A DNA stretch of 43,262 nt from positions 1-43,262 of the forward strand of contig NZ_BDBP01000090.1 in assembly GCF_001613045.1 (NCBI RefSeq), in the 5' to 3' direction. The notes under the pieces were generated by a model that worked only from the letters and a program-made list of their open reading frames with translations, made no database searches and was not told the origin of the DNA. Source of the stretch: Nocardia lijiangensis NBRC 108240 (GTDB lineage: Bacteria; Actinomycetota; Actinomycetes; Mycobacteriales; Mycobacteriaceae). A program made the translations under genes and the position numbers. Below, in pieces: positions 25,714 to 33,515 of the stretch (positions are counted from its first letter, which is position 1; the number at the start of each line of letters is the position of its first letter).

Positions 25714-26571
25714 TCATGTGCACTGGATGCGCAGCCCGGTGCGCCGGGTGTGCGTCCGGCACATGAACAGATACAGAGTTCCGACGTCACCCCATGTCGC
25801 ATCGGTGAGCTCACTCGGCCGGATCTGAAGCAGCAGCTCCATCGGCCGTCTGCATTCTGTGCAGACCGGCGTCTCGTCCCCGCCGTTCGCCCAGTGCGGG
25901 TATCCGCCGATCGCCACCCCGGTATTGCGCATGTGCGGTTGCCGGGGGCGTTGCTGCGTCAGATGGAGTGCCGCACGGTCGACGACGTCCCAGTTCGCCC
26001 GCGCTTCCCGGGACCCGCCCTCACCCGGCACGAGGGCCCACAGCTCAGGGCAGTGCAGGTGCATTCCCACCCCGTCGGGCAGCGACTTCTCCAGGCGTGG
26101 CACCGCGTGGCGTTCCTCGAAGTCCGGCGCGGTGCCGTGCACGAGAACCTTGGGGCGCCGCAGTGCGGTGTAGGAGCGCACGAGCCATCCGCCCCGTTCA
26201 CGTTCCCGTCCCCACGGGTAGCACCTCCAGCAGTAGAAGAACGTGAAGAACGAGATGGGGAGCCTGTCGTGCAGGCCGTCGCGGGAGTAGTCGACCTGCG
26301 CGACGAACGTGAGGTTCTCGGCACAGCCGTCGCACAGGGGCCAGGTCTCGCCCTCCTCCACCGTCGGGAACCCGCCGAACCGAGTGGCGGCGAATTCCCG
26401 TGTCTCGGGCGGGCTTTGGGCTGGCTCGAGTACGGTGCGCGTCCGCAGCAGCGGCCGCAGCAGCCGCACGACGTGTTCTTCCTGAAGTGCGGGCACGCAC
26501 GCATCGTATGCGGCAGACCAGGCCCCTGGCTCCCATCCCGATCCGGCGGCTCTCGATGCTCTGGCGAGCAT
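25714..26571 (-). CDS. DUF1963 (YwqG-like) domain protein
   Basis: The 285-residue frame shows two copies of the DUF1963 pattern: FGGFPTVEEGETWPLCDGC...LTFVAQVDY and IGGYPHWANGGDETPVC...MELLLQI. CxxC pairs (CDGC, CWRC, CTEC) suggest a zinc site. The true start is unsure: the first 25 residues are atypical and the GTG at 26496 (VPALQEEHVV) may be the start. It lies 37 bp after the CGNR gene on the same strand. Function of the family is unknown. Confidence 0.75.
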   Translation of the reverse strand: MLARASRAAGSGWEPGAWSAAYDACVPALQEEHVVRLLRPLLRTRTVLEPAQSPPETREFAATRFGGFPTVEEGETWPLCDGCAENLTFVAQVDYSRDGLHDRLPISFFTFFYCWRCYPWGRERERGGWLVRSYTALRRPKVLVHGTAPDFEERHAVPRLEKSLPDGVGMHLHCPELWALVPGEGGSREARANWDVVDRAALHLTQQRPRQPHMRNTGVAIGGYPHWANGGDETPVCTECRRPMELLLQIRPSELTDATWGDVGTLYLFMCRTHTRRTGLRIQCT

Positions 26572-26607
26572 TGCCGCAGCGGTCGATGTTCTGGTGGACA
26601 GAGTTGT

Positions 26608-27189
26608 TCAGGAGCCGGCTTGCTTGCGGCGCTGCCGAAGAGCGCGCATCGACACCTGCGATCCGCATCCGGGGCTGCAGTAGCGCGCCGTCCGGTTGCG
26701 GGTGCGATCGATGAAGCCGAAGTGGCACGGCGGATTGCAGCATGCCTTGATCCGCATCCAGTCGCCGCGCTGCGCCGTTTCGGTCACCGCGGCGAGAACG
26801 GCACTCAAAGCGCCTGGGACGCCGGACGATCCGGCGAGGAGCTGCGCCGTTTTCGCAGTGACGACCGTTGCGAGCGGATAGCGAACACCGGCCTGCAGCA
26901 GATACCGTTCCGCCTCGGCGACCAGGGCGTCACCGATATCTGAATCACCCGCGTGTGTCAGCAGCATCGTGACCAGTGCGTCGCGAAGCTCACGCGCGGC
27001 CACCGCATCGGAGTCGGTCACCACGATGGTGGCGGCAAGCAGGCCCTGCTCGATCGCCCAGTCCGCGAATCCCGAAGCCGTGTCGAAGACCTCGACGCGC
27101 CCCGCGCCGTCGGCTCTGGTGTTGACGAACTGCAACACCAGAGCAGCGGCATCGTCGCTCCACTTCGGTGCCTCACGCGTCGCCTCCAC
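26608..27189 (-). CDS. ABATE/CGNR zinc-finger transcriptional regulator
   Basis: A 193-residue protein with the N-terminal ABATE domain (LQFVNTR, then LRDALVTMLLTHAG) and a C-terminal zinc finger: RIKACCNPPC...FIDRTRNRTARYCSPGCGSQ. The name-giving C-G-N-R is C-G-S-Q here, a departure from consensus, though the metal-binding cysteines are kept. The GTG start lies 6 nt after the -10 hexamer TATCGT, so the message is probably leaderless. It is divergent from an SDR gene whose promoter carries TCACAAC repeats, the likely target. Confidence 0.82.
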   Translation of the reverse strand: MEATREAPKWSDDAAALVLQFVNTRADGAGRVEVFDTASGFADWAIEQGLLAATIVVTDSDAVAARELRDALVTMLLTHAGDSDIGDALVAEAERYLLQAGVRYPLATVVTAKTAQLLAGSSGVPGALSAVLAAVTETAQRGDWMRIKACCNPPCHFGFIDRTRNRTARYCSPGCGSQVSMRALRQRRKQAGS

Positions 27190-27195
27190 TCCTCC

Positions 27196-27201
27196 ACGAT
27201 A
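27196..27201 (-). promoter_or_regulatory. -10 hexamer of the CGNR gene, leaderless geometry
   Basis: TATCGT on the minus strand, then 6 nt, then the GTG at 27189. The 6 nt (GGAGGA) resembles a ribosome site but abuts the start, too close to act as one. Confidence 0.45.
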
Positions 27202-27230
27202 CCAACACTACAAGCGGCTAGCCCGTTTAG

Positions 27231-27291
27231 TCACAACGCCTACGCCGAAACCACTTGAAATGTTGTGAGCTAATCGATTACGGTCACAACA
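27231..27291. promoter_or_regulatory. Operator repeats and leaderless promoter of the SDR gene
   Basis: TGTTGTGA (27261-27268) and TCACAACA (27284-27291) form an 8-bp inverted repeat with a 15-nt spacer; a third TCACAAC is at 27231-27237. TTGAAA (27255-27260) and TACGGT (27279-27284) form a promoter with an 18-nt spacer, 6 nt before the ATG at 27291. The repeat covers the -10 and start codon, so binding would repress. Confidence 0.6.
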
Positions 27292-28154
27292 TGACGAATG
27301 CAGGAAACACCCCACCGATCTGGTTCATCACCGGCGCCTCCTCGGGTATCGGACGCGAGCTCGCAGTTCAGGCGCTGACGGCCGGAGAAGCTGTGGTCGC
27401 TGTGGCTCGACGCGCCGAAACCCTCGGTGAACTGGGAGAACACGACCGACTGCTCACGATCGAGGCAGATGTGCGCGACGAGGCAGCCGTCGCGAAGGCG
27501 GTCGAGCAGAGCGTGGCTCGCTTCGGCCGCATCGACATCGTCGCCAACCTTGCCGGCTACGGACTCTTCGGGGCCGTCGAGGAAGCAGCAGACGTGCAGG
27601 CACGGGCGATCTTCGACACCAACGTCTTCGGCGTACTCAACGTGCTGCGCGCGACACTGCCGGTGCTGCGGGGCCAGCGGTCCGGGCGCATCCTGCAGGG
27701 CTCGTCCTACTACGGCCAGACCGCAGATCCCGGCGTCGGGCTGCTCGCAGCCACCAAGTATGCCGTCGAAGGACTCTCCGACGCGCTCGCGGCCGAAGTG
27801 GCGCCACTCGGGATCCACGTGACTCTCGTTCAGCCCGGCCTCACCGCAACACCTTTCCTGTCCAACCTCGACACGGCTGCAGCAACCCACGCCGACTACG
27901 ACCAGACGGTGCGCGCCCTACAGCAGGCGATCCAAGCGCTGCCGGCATCGGCGTTCTCCGGCGTCGATCGCGTGGCCGCCGGCATCCGCACAGCCGTGGC
28001 CGGCGACAATCCGCCCCGCCGCCTCGCCCTGGGCATCGCCGGCGCCGACAGTATGCGCACCGCACTCACCGCACGCCTCGCCGAACTCGACGAATGGTCC
28101 ACCGTCACCAACCTGGTCGACGCCGGGCCCAGCGTTCCTGTCCACACCGGATAG
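27291..28154 (+). CDS. Short-chain dehydrogenase-like protein lacking the catalytic tyrosine
   Basis: The 287-residue protein starts IWFITGASSGIG, a normal NAD(P)-binding motif, and contains VANLAGYG and LQGSSYYG. The active-site motif Y-x-x-x-K is altered: the sequence is LLAATKYAVEG, so Leu stands where Tyr is expected while Lys is kept. A Tyr in the neighbouring SSYYG may or may not substitute. The closest relatives by style are SDRs of the SDR5 type (RetSat-like oxidoreductases) in actinobacteria. ATG 27291 is chosen over the upstream ATG at 27255, which coincides with the -35. Divergent from the CGNR regulator. Confidence 0.85.
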   Translation: MTNAGNTPPIWFITGASSGIGRELAVQALTAGEAVVAVARRAETLGELGEHDRLLTIEADVRDEAAVAKAVEQSVARFGRIDIVANLAGYGLFGAVEEAADVQARAIFDTNVFGVLNVLRATLPVLRGQRSGRILQGSSYYGQTADPGVGLLAATKYAVEGLSDALAAEVAPLGIHVTLVQPGLTATPFLSNLDTAAATHADYDQTVRALQQAIQALPASAFSGVDRVAAGIRTAVAGDNPPRRLALGIAGADSMRTALTARLAELDEWSTVTNLVDAGPSVPVHTG

Positions 28155-28246
28155 ACAAGTGGGCAGTAGTGGCAGCGTGCAGGATCCGGCGCTACGCCGT
28201 TGGGGGCGAAAGTGTCGGTGTCCGGCAGTAGCGTTGACCGACAACG

Positions 28247-28417
28247 TCACTCGTGGCGAATGGGGGGGATAACGGCCAATTCCTCACCGAGGAACGGAAA
28301 TTGGCCGAGTTCGACCGGCGACAGGGCTTCATAGGACTCGGTGTAGCTCCCCCAGCCTTCGATAGCGGACGGTGGCACCCAGATAACCTGTGCGGCATGC
28401 AGGTTCCGTCGGCCACC
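28247..28417 (-). pseudogene. Probable 3' remnant of a decayed gene
   Basis: In the 373-bp gap 28155-28527, a minus-strand frame of 56 codons reads like a coherent protein end (AAQVIWVPPSAIEGWG, TESYEALSPVELGQF, PFLGEELAVIPPIR) and ends at a TGA. It has no start codon or ribosome site and is closed upstream by a stop. Beyond that stop the same frame looks partly coding (LDRFLQRLRQG). I do not recognise the family. The remaining gap holds the promoter of the gene at 28528. Confidence 0.4.
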
Positions 28418-28515
28418 TCATCGGTCCGGCGTCTCGGAGTTGCTGCTCGAGCTGCCCTGCCGGAGGCGCTGCAGGAAGCGATCCAGGCCTGGTCAGCCAT
28501 ATGATCAACTTCTGA

Positions 28516-28521
28516 TACATT
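28516..28521 (+). promoter_or_regulatory. Extended -10 (TGA-TACATT), leaderless geometry
   Basis: TACATT is followed by 6 nt and the GTG at 28528; TG sits one base upstream of the hexamer. Confidence 0.5.
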
Positions 28522-28527
28522 TGCCCC

Positions 28528-28950
28528 GTGAACGGCTCGGTACCGGAGAAACAACCTGGTACCGGGCCGTCTTCGCGTCGCCGGTTCATCGCGTTCGCGG
28601 TCTGCCTGGTGCTGGCAGTAGCGGGTGCTCTGGTTTTCGCCGATACCTCGATGCGCGATACCGAGCAGCTGCAGCGATTCGAGCAGCCTGCCGATATCCG
28701 TTACGCCGACGGGTCGACCCACTACATCGGCCTGATCGAGGTTCGCAGTGCGCTGTTCCACCGGCAGCTGCCGTACGAGATCTACGCCGGTCGTTACCCG
28801 CACATGGGATACGGCCACTTCGTGGACGTCCCGAGCGACCATCGACTCGTCATCAGCGTCGTAGACTGGCAACCTGCAGGCGTGCGCGTGCATTTCGATT
28901 CCGCCCCCGCATTGTTCATCCCCGCAGAGAATTTCACCTTCGGTCGCTGA
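28528..28950 (+). CDS. Membrane-anchored hypothetical protein
   Basis: The 140-residue protein has a basic cytoplasmic start, one N-terminal membrane helix (about 20-38, FIAFAVCLVLAVAGALVF) and a roughly 100-residue external domain with alternating strands (THYIGLIEVRSALF, LVISVVDWQPAGVRVHF). No lipobox. Family not recognised. The start is set by the leaderless promoter, since no ribosome site is present. Confidence 0.65.
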   Translation: MNGSVPEKQPGTGPSSRRRFIAFAVCLVLAVAGALVFADTSMRDTEQLQRFEQPADIRYADGSTHYIGLIEVRSALFHRQLPYEIYAGRYPHMGYGHFVDVPSDHRLVISVVDWQPAGVRVHFDSAPALFIPAENFTFGR

Positions 28951-29225
28951 CGCAGTATGGCGGCTCGCGCCGCCGGAGTGAGCAAGCCGGTCTCGAAGTC
29001 GATCGGCTCGATCGGCGGGGTGGCGGTCGATGGTTCTGCGGGACGCCCCTGCGGCTACAGCCCGGGGTGCGACCACTTCGGCATCCCGCGCAACCTCCGA
29101 CGCGATCACTTCAGCCGATCCCGTCCGAAAAACTTTTCGCGGACAGCGATGACTTCTCGGACGGTGCTCCGTCATATCGGTTGAACGCGCTACCAACCCG
29201 GCGCGACCGACCAGGAGGACCAGAA
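28951..29225 (+). other. Intergenic region before doxX-like gene
   Basis: About 275 bp; no convincing gene. A ribosome site AGGAGGA (29212-29218) serves the next gene. Confidence 0.4.
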
Positions 29226-29663
29226 ATGACCACCGCCAACCCCACCACCAACTTCTCCAGCGACGTCACCAACCGTCCCGGCAAGATCCGCAACCGCGCG
29301 CTGTGGACCCTGCAGATCCTGCTCGGCCTGTTCTTCATCATCGCCTCCGGCGGACCGAAGCTCGTTATACCGAACACCCTGGCCGACAACGCCCCCGAGA
29401 ATCTGACCATCCCCCTCGGGCTGCTCATCTTCATCGGAGTTGCAGAGGTCGCGGGCGGTATCGGCCTGATGGTGCCGCGGCTCAGTGCCCTTGCTGCCGC
29501 GGGTCTGTCCGTTCTCACCGTGCTCGCCGCCGGGACGCAGGCTTTCATCGCCGACAAGCCCTCGATGGCGATCTTCCCACTGGTGCTCGCCGCGATCTTC
29601 GCCTGGATCGCCTACGAGCGCCGCGCCACCATCTCCGATCTGCGCAACTCGCTCTCGCGATGA
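29226..29663 (+). CDS. DoxX-family membrane protein
   Basis: A 145-residue protein with four hydrophobic helices (about 26-44, 62-82, 87-105 and 112-130). The first has the LQILLGLFFIIASGGPKL pattern typical of DoxX, where a helix is followed by a G/A-G-x-x-K-L motif, and the second has GVAEVAGGIGL. DoxX-like proteins are linked with thiosulphate oxidation, redox homeostasis or detoxification; role here unknown. ATG chosen for AGGAGGA. A strong terminator follows. Confidence 0.82.
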   Translation: MTTANPTTNFSSDVTNRPGKIRNRALWTLQILLGLFFIIASGGPKLVIPNTLADNAPENLTIPLGLLIFIGVAEVAGGIGLMVPRLSALAAAGLSVLTVLAAGTQAFIADKPSMAIFPLVLAAIFAWIAYERRATISDLRNSLSR

Positions 29664-29678
29664 CAAATCCATAAGTAC

Positions 29679-29715
29679 GACCGGTGATCGGTGGCCCACC
29701 CACCGATCACCGGTC
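29679..29715 (+). terminator. Strong terminator after doxX-like gene
   Basis: A perfect 16-bp stem (29679-29694 with 29700-29715) and a 5-nt loop. Confidence 0.8.
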
Positions 29716-29725
29716 GCGCGTTCCC

Positions 29726-29813
29726 GGATCGATCGCCCGTCGGGTTGGCGGCGATCGATCCAGCGGCCATCTGGTCCACGGCGCCCCCGCCCGGGCGCCA
29801 CACCAGGTGGCCG
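29726..29813. terminator. Two further hairpins in the same gap
   Basis: A 12-bp perfect stem (29726-29737 with 29750-29761) is followed by a nested hairpin: outer 12-bp stem with one G-T pair (29764-29775 with 29802-29813) and inner 7-bp stem (29780-29786 with 29793-29799). They may serve the convergent minus-strand gene. Confidence 0.45.
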
Positions 29814-29954
29814 TTGTCGCGGCCGGGCGTAAACGACTCACCGAGCTCGTGCGCCGGCGTGCTGTTCGGTATTCGGTGCTGCGCTCAAAGGGTCAGTGCA
29901 TCACTGCACTGCAGACGCGGCGTCAGTGCGCGTCTGCTGTCTTGGAAGCGGACT

Positions 29955-30483
29955 TTATCGGGTCCAGAAGTCTTCGGGTTGGCGTCCGGGGCGGAATCCG
30001 AAGTGCTCGATCATGGCGATGGCTTCGGGGAAGTTGTCGGCGAGCGCTTCGGGGACGTGGGCGTCGCTGCCGAATGTGACTGCGCGGCCGCCTTCTTCGG
30101 CCCACCATTGAGGTATCCAGGGCCGCAGGCAGCGGGTGTTCATCTCGAGTGCCCGTCCGCTGTCGGCGATGGCTCGCATCGCCGTGCGGAAGCCTTCTTC
30201 GAACCTGCGCGGGTCGAACGGACCGGCCGTGACGCTCGGCCAGGCGCGCACGGCGTAGTCGATGTGACAGAACACCGCGAACGTGTCCGATCCTGCGACG
30301 ACGCGGAGGATCTCCTCGAGATAGGCCCACATCACCTGCTCGGCAGGCCAGAGACGAAACAGGGTGTTGGGTTCGCTGCGGTCATCGTGGATCTGCAGGG
30401 TGTGCAGGGAGCCGTTCACACGGTCCAGCGCCGCTAGGTCCAGCAGCCGGGCTGCCTGGTCGCCGAATAGATGCGGCTGTCCG
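29955..30483 (-). pseudogene. PHP-domain phosphoesterase gene, 5'-truncated
   Basis: The frame encodes the C-terminal two thirds of a PHP (histidinol-phosphatase-like) protein. It has PHLFGDQAARLLDL, a HIDYAVRAWP strand with a metal-binding His, LEMNTR, and the terminal GSDAHVPEAL motif carrying metal-binding Asp and His. The N-terminal H-x-H metal motif is missing. Coding homology continues upstream past the first in-frame GTG (30419) up to about 30483, where it changes abruptly into IS30 sequence. A product from GTG 30419 (154 residues) would lack key metal ligands, so it is probably inactive. Confidence 0.7.
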
Positions 30484-30750
30484 CTCGGTCAAGCTCAGAT
30501 GCACGCTGCGACGTCGCAGCGGCGGCTGTCGGACGCCACCAGTTTGGGCCAGAAACCGCCGCACATGATGCACCGGCACACCAGCAGATCGTGCAATGAC
30601 GCTGAATGGCTCTCCAGCACGCCACTGCCGCCACACCTCTTCCTGCTGACCCGCCGACAACCCGTAATCCCGCAACACACCCTCCGCGCAACATGATCAT
30701 CCACGCGGTGATGCATTGACCACTTGAGCCCAAGATCGTTTGACGACAGG
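30484..30750 (-). mobile_element. IS30-family transposase 5' remnant
   Basis: From about 30678 the minus strand encodes an IS30-like transposase N terminus: GLSAGQQEEVWRQWRAGE, VIARSAGVPVHHVRRFLAQ and RRRSVHLSLTER. It then breaks off at about 30484 where the PHP gene begins. The upstream part (30680-30750) looks like the insertion-sequence end. No catalytic DDE region is present. The right-hand boundary is approximate. Confidence 0.7.
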
Positions 30751-30798
30751 CACGGAGGCCAGGGACATTCTGTGGACATGCCCTCGCGCATCGTCTCC

Positions 30799-31422
30799 TT
30801 ACGAGGAGACGGCCTCCATGGCTTGGCGGAGGAGTTCGAGGAGGTCGTGCTTGCCGTCTGAGCCGGTCCAGGCGTCGAAGGCCACTCCCAGGCAGGCGAA
30901 GGCGGCGGCGGTCAGCGCGTTGGTCCGGGTGTCGTCGGCCTCGTCGCCGGCGAGGGCCAGGCGACGTGCGACTTCGGGGGCGAACAAGGGCCGCCAGTCG
31001 CGCTGTTTTTCCAGGTTGCGGGCGTGGATCTGCGGGTTGCCGCAGACGATGGCGACGACCGGCAGACCGACTTGGGGTGTGCCGGCGGCGGTCAGGGCGT
31101 CCTCGAAGGCGCGGGTGAACGCCTCCCAGGCGTGTTCGGTGTCGGGACGGGCGCACAGGGAGTCGAGGACTTGCGGGCCGAACCGTTCGTTCTGGAACAG
31201 CACGACGTCTTCCTTGGTCGGGAAGTACCGGAAGAACGTTGTCCGGGACAGGCCGGCCTCGGCGGTGATCTGCTCGACCGGTACCTGATCGAACCCATGC
31301 TCCAGGAACAGGCGCATTGCCACTGCGCTGATTTCCTCTCGGACCAGCTGCCGCTTGCGGTCGGCGATGGTCGGGTGGGCAGCCGGGGGCCGAGGCGGCG
31401 TGGTCGTCGACTTATCGCGCAT
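30799..31422 (-). CDS. TetR-family regulator
   Basis: A 207-residue regulator with the helix-turn-helix at 49-68 (VEQITAEAGLSRTTFFRYF) followed by PTKEDVVL, typical of TetR. The C-terminal half has the MftR-like type of fold seen in many actinobacterial regulators. The ATG lies 7 nt after the -10 hexamer TACGCT, so the message is probably leaderless. It is divergent from an SDR gene, with the palindrome GGTACTCAGTACC between them. Confidence 0.88.
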   Translation of the reverse strand: MRDKSTTTPPRPPAAHPTIADRKRQLVREEISAVAMRLFLEHGFDQVPVEQITAEAGLSRTTFFRYFPTKEDVVLFQNERFGPQVLDSLCARPDTEHAWEAFTRAFEDALTAAGTPQVGLPVVAIVCGNPQIHARNLEKQRDWRPLFAPEVARRLALAGDEADDTRTNALTAAAFACLGVAFDAWTGSDGKHDLLELLRQAMEAVSS

Positions 31423-31429
31423 GTCACAC

Positions 31430-31435
31430 AGCGTA
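31430..31435 (-). promoter_or_regulatory. -10 hexamer of the tetR gene, leaderless geometry
   Basis: TACGCT on the minus strand, 7 nt before the ATG at 31422. Confidence 0.5.
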
Positions 31436-31450
31436 CTCCATTCCTGTTTC

Positions 31451-31463
31451 GGTACTCAGTACC
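31451..31463. promoter_or_regulatory. TetR operator GGTACTCAGTACC
   Basis: A perfect 6-bp inverted repeat around one base. It lies at the position of the -35 of the SDR promoter and 16 bp upstream of the tetR -10, so it can control both. A further GTACTC is at 31433. Confidence 0.7.
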
Positions 31464-31470
31464 ATCTACG

Positions 31471-31479
31471 TGTTAGCGT
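31471..31479 (+). promoter_or_regulatory. Extended -10 (TGT-TAGCGT) of the SDR gene
   Basis: No good -35, as expected for an extended -10. The leader would be about 65 nt. Confidence 0.45.
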
Positions 31480-31551
31480 CCCTTGAATGGGGCTGCGACA
31501 CGCATCCCTGCGGGTGTATGCCCGGCGAGATCACGAGAGCGAGAGCACGAC

Positions 31552-32385
31552 ATGAGCAAAATCTGGTTCATCACTGGTTCCTCGCGGGGCCTCGGCCGCG
31601 CGTTCACGGCCGCTGCTCTGGAGCGCGGCGACAAGGTGGCGGCCACCGCGCGCGACACCGGGGCCCTCGACGAGCTGCGGGATGCGTATGGCGACGCGGT
31701 CCTCCCGCTGGCCCTGGACGTCACCGACAAGGCGGCGGTGGACGTCGCCGTCAAGCGCGCCTACGAGCACTTCGGGCGCCTGGACGTGGTCGTGAACAAC
31801 GCCGGCGCCGCGTTGTTCGGCGTTGCGGTCGAGGAACTGGCCGAGGAAGACCTGCGTGCCGTGATGGAGACCAACCTGTACGGGCCGCTGCGTGTGACCC
31901 AGGCGGTCCTGCCCTACCTGCGCACCCAGGGAAACGGCCACATCGTCCAGATCTCCAGCGCGTCCGGCCTGGTCGCGCACCCCACATTGGGCGGCTACAA
32001 CGCGACCAAGTGGGCCCTGGAAGGCATGAGCGAGGCCCTGGCCGCGGAGGTCGCGCAGTACGGGGTGAAGGTCACGATCGTCGAACCGGCGCAGTACCGC
32101 ACGGACATTGGCACCACGCCGCCCGCACACTTCGTCCCGAACCCTGCCTACGACGGCCTGCGCGCGGCGTTCGCGAACGCCGCCGCTCAGGCGACGGTCC
32201 CGGACCCGCTGCCCGAGGCCGCAGCCCCCGCGATGCTCAAGCTGGTCGACGCCGAACACCCGCCGCTGCGCGTGGTGTTCCGGTCCCAACCGCTCCCGAT
32301 GATCCGCCAGGCGTACGCAGAGCGGCTCGCCACCTGGGCCGACTGGGAGCACCTGTCGAGGGAGGCCGAGGGCGTACCCGCCTGA
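31552..32385 (+). CDS. Short-chain dehydrogenase/reductase
   Basis: A 277-residue SDR with cofactor motif TGSSRGLG (8-15), VNNAGAALFG, Ser in ISSASG and the intact catalytic YNATK. It is of the same subtype as the protein at 27291 (WFITG start, ATK-x-A-x-EG), but here the Tyr is present. ATG is preceded by GAGAGCGAGAG. Under likely control of the divergent TetR. Confidence 0.9.
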   Translation: MSKIWFITGSSRGLGRAFTAAALERGDKVAATARDTGALDELRDAYGDAVLPLALDVTDKAAVDVAVKRAYEHFGRLDVVVNNAGAALFGVAVEELAEEDLRAVMETNLYGPLRVTQAVLPYLRTQGNGHIVQISSASGLVAHPTLGGYNATKWALEGMSEALAAEVAQYGVKVTIVEPAQYRTDIGTTPPAHFVPNPAYDGLRAAFANAAAQATVPDPLPEAAAPAMLKLVDAEHPPLRVVFRSQPLPMIRQAYAERLATWADWEHLSREAEGVPA

Positions 32386-32725
32386 GCCGGGCGTTCACGT
32401 GGCCTGCCCGCACCACGCCGCTTTCACCTCGCGCAAATAAGGGTGAAGGCACGCAAGATGGTCTCGGCTCGGAGAGGTGCAGGATGCACGCCTTCACCCT
32501 TCCGGCCGGACCGCCTCACCGAGCAACGAGAGAGATCCCGTGAGTTTTCCTGGCATCCAGCCGTCGGCTCTCCAGGCCATCGGTGGTTCTATCGGTGAAT
32601 CACGAGACCGTCGATCGGTGAATGTCAGTACCGGTCCGGTTCGGAAGTTGTTGGTATCGGCGAATTTTGGCACCACTGACCGGTTGCGGTGGCAGGATCA
32701 CCCTGCTATCAATCTGCAACGGCCC
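32386..32725 (+). other. Gap with a terminator-like cruciform (32439-32501)
   Basis: A perfect 12-bp inverted repeat (32439-32450 with 32490-32501) encloses a smaller hairpin (32477-32489), 53 bp after the SDR stop; it probably ends that transcript. From about 32540 the frame of the next gene is open, but its start is placed later. No other gene seen. Confidence 0.5.
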
Positions 32726-33331
32726 GTGACGTCGTTGGTACAGCAGCTCCCCGCCCTGATCGGAGTGCTGCTCGGAGTTGCCGCCACCTACTTTTCGACG
32801 TCGGCCGCTGAGCGAGCACGATGGCGCCGAGCCCAGGCGATCCGATGGGACGAGAAGAGACTCACCGCCTACACCGAGTACGCCCACGCGGTGAAGAAAG
32901 TGATCGGTGTTTCGGTCCGGATCGCAGCACACCAGGGGATGCACCCCGACATCGACAAACTCCCGCTCGATGAAGGGCTGATCGCCCTCGCCTCCGCGGA
33001 GGAAGAACGAACGATGAAGTGGGAGTCGGTCCTGATGTTGGGAAGCGAAGACGCGGTCGACGCCGCCCGCAAGTGGCACGAGAGCGCCTTCCGCCTCCAG
33101 CTGATAGCAACCGGCAGAATCTCCGATGTGCCATGGGTGCAAGCAGTCGAAGCGGCAAGCCGAGCGCGCCGTGGCTTCTATGAGGTGGTGCGGAAAGACA
33201 TCGGGCTCGCTATCCGTGGTTCATCACAGAGCTACGAATGGCAACTGGCCCGGTTCATCCAGATCGCGAGCACGTCCGACGAAGCTGAGCGCCGAACGCC
33301 GGAAATCCCACCACCTGCGCCGAATCGCTAG
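32726..33331 (+). CDS. Membrane-anchored hypothetical protein
   Basis: The 201-residue protein has an N-terminal membrane helix (about 8-24, LPALIGVLLGVAATYF) followed by STSAAERARWRRAQAIRWDEKRLTAYTEY, a helical, charged cytoplasmic domain with few predicted breaks. This layout is common in uncharacterised Streptomyces and Nocardia proteins. The frame is open from 32477, but GTG 32726 places the helix at the usual distance; no ribosome site is visible there, so the start is unsure. Confidence 0.6.
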   Translation: MTSLVQQLPALIGVLLGVAATYFSTSAAERARWRRAQAIRWDEKRLTAYTEYAHAVKKVIGVSVRIAAHQGMHPDIDKLPLDEGLIALASAEEERTMKWESVLMLGSEDAVDAARKWHESAFRLQLIATGRISDVPWVQAVEAASRARRGFYEVVRKDIGLAIRGSSQSYEWQLARFIQIASTSDEAERRTPEIPPPAPNR

Positions 33332-33515
33332 CTGGATGGGCCACTTCCCGAGCTTTGGGCTGATAGGGCTCGAGCGGGCCGCCCGCAGAGGCGGCGAACG
33401 GATCGAAGGCCGAAGGTTCGGCGCGAGCCGCCGGGGTCAACCGCGCTTGCCAACGGACCCGATCACCCACCCGTAGTACACAGACGTCGTTCGGCCTCGG
33501 CAGTAGGCCGGGCGG

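Noticed and set aside
28192..29196. Minus-strand frame of 334 codons covering the membrane-anchored protein gene
   Set aside because: Arg/Ala-rich without domain pattern, and it spans promoters and a coherent gene on the other strand.
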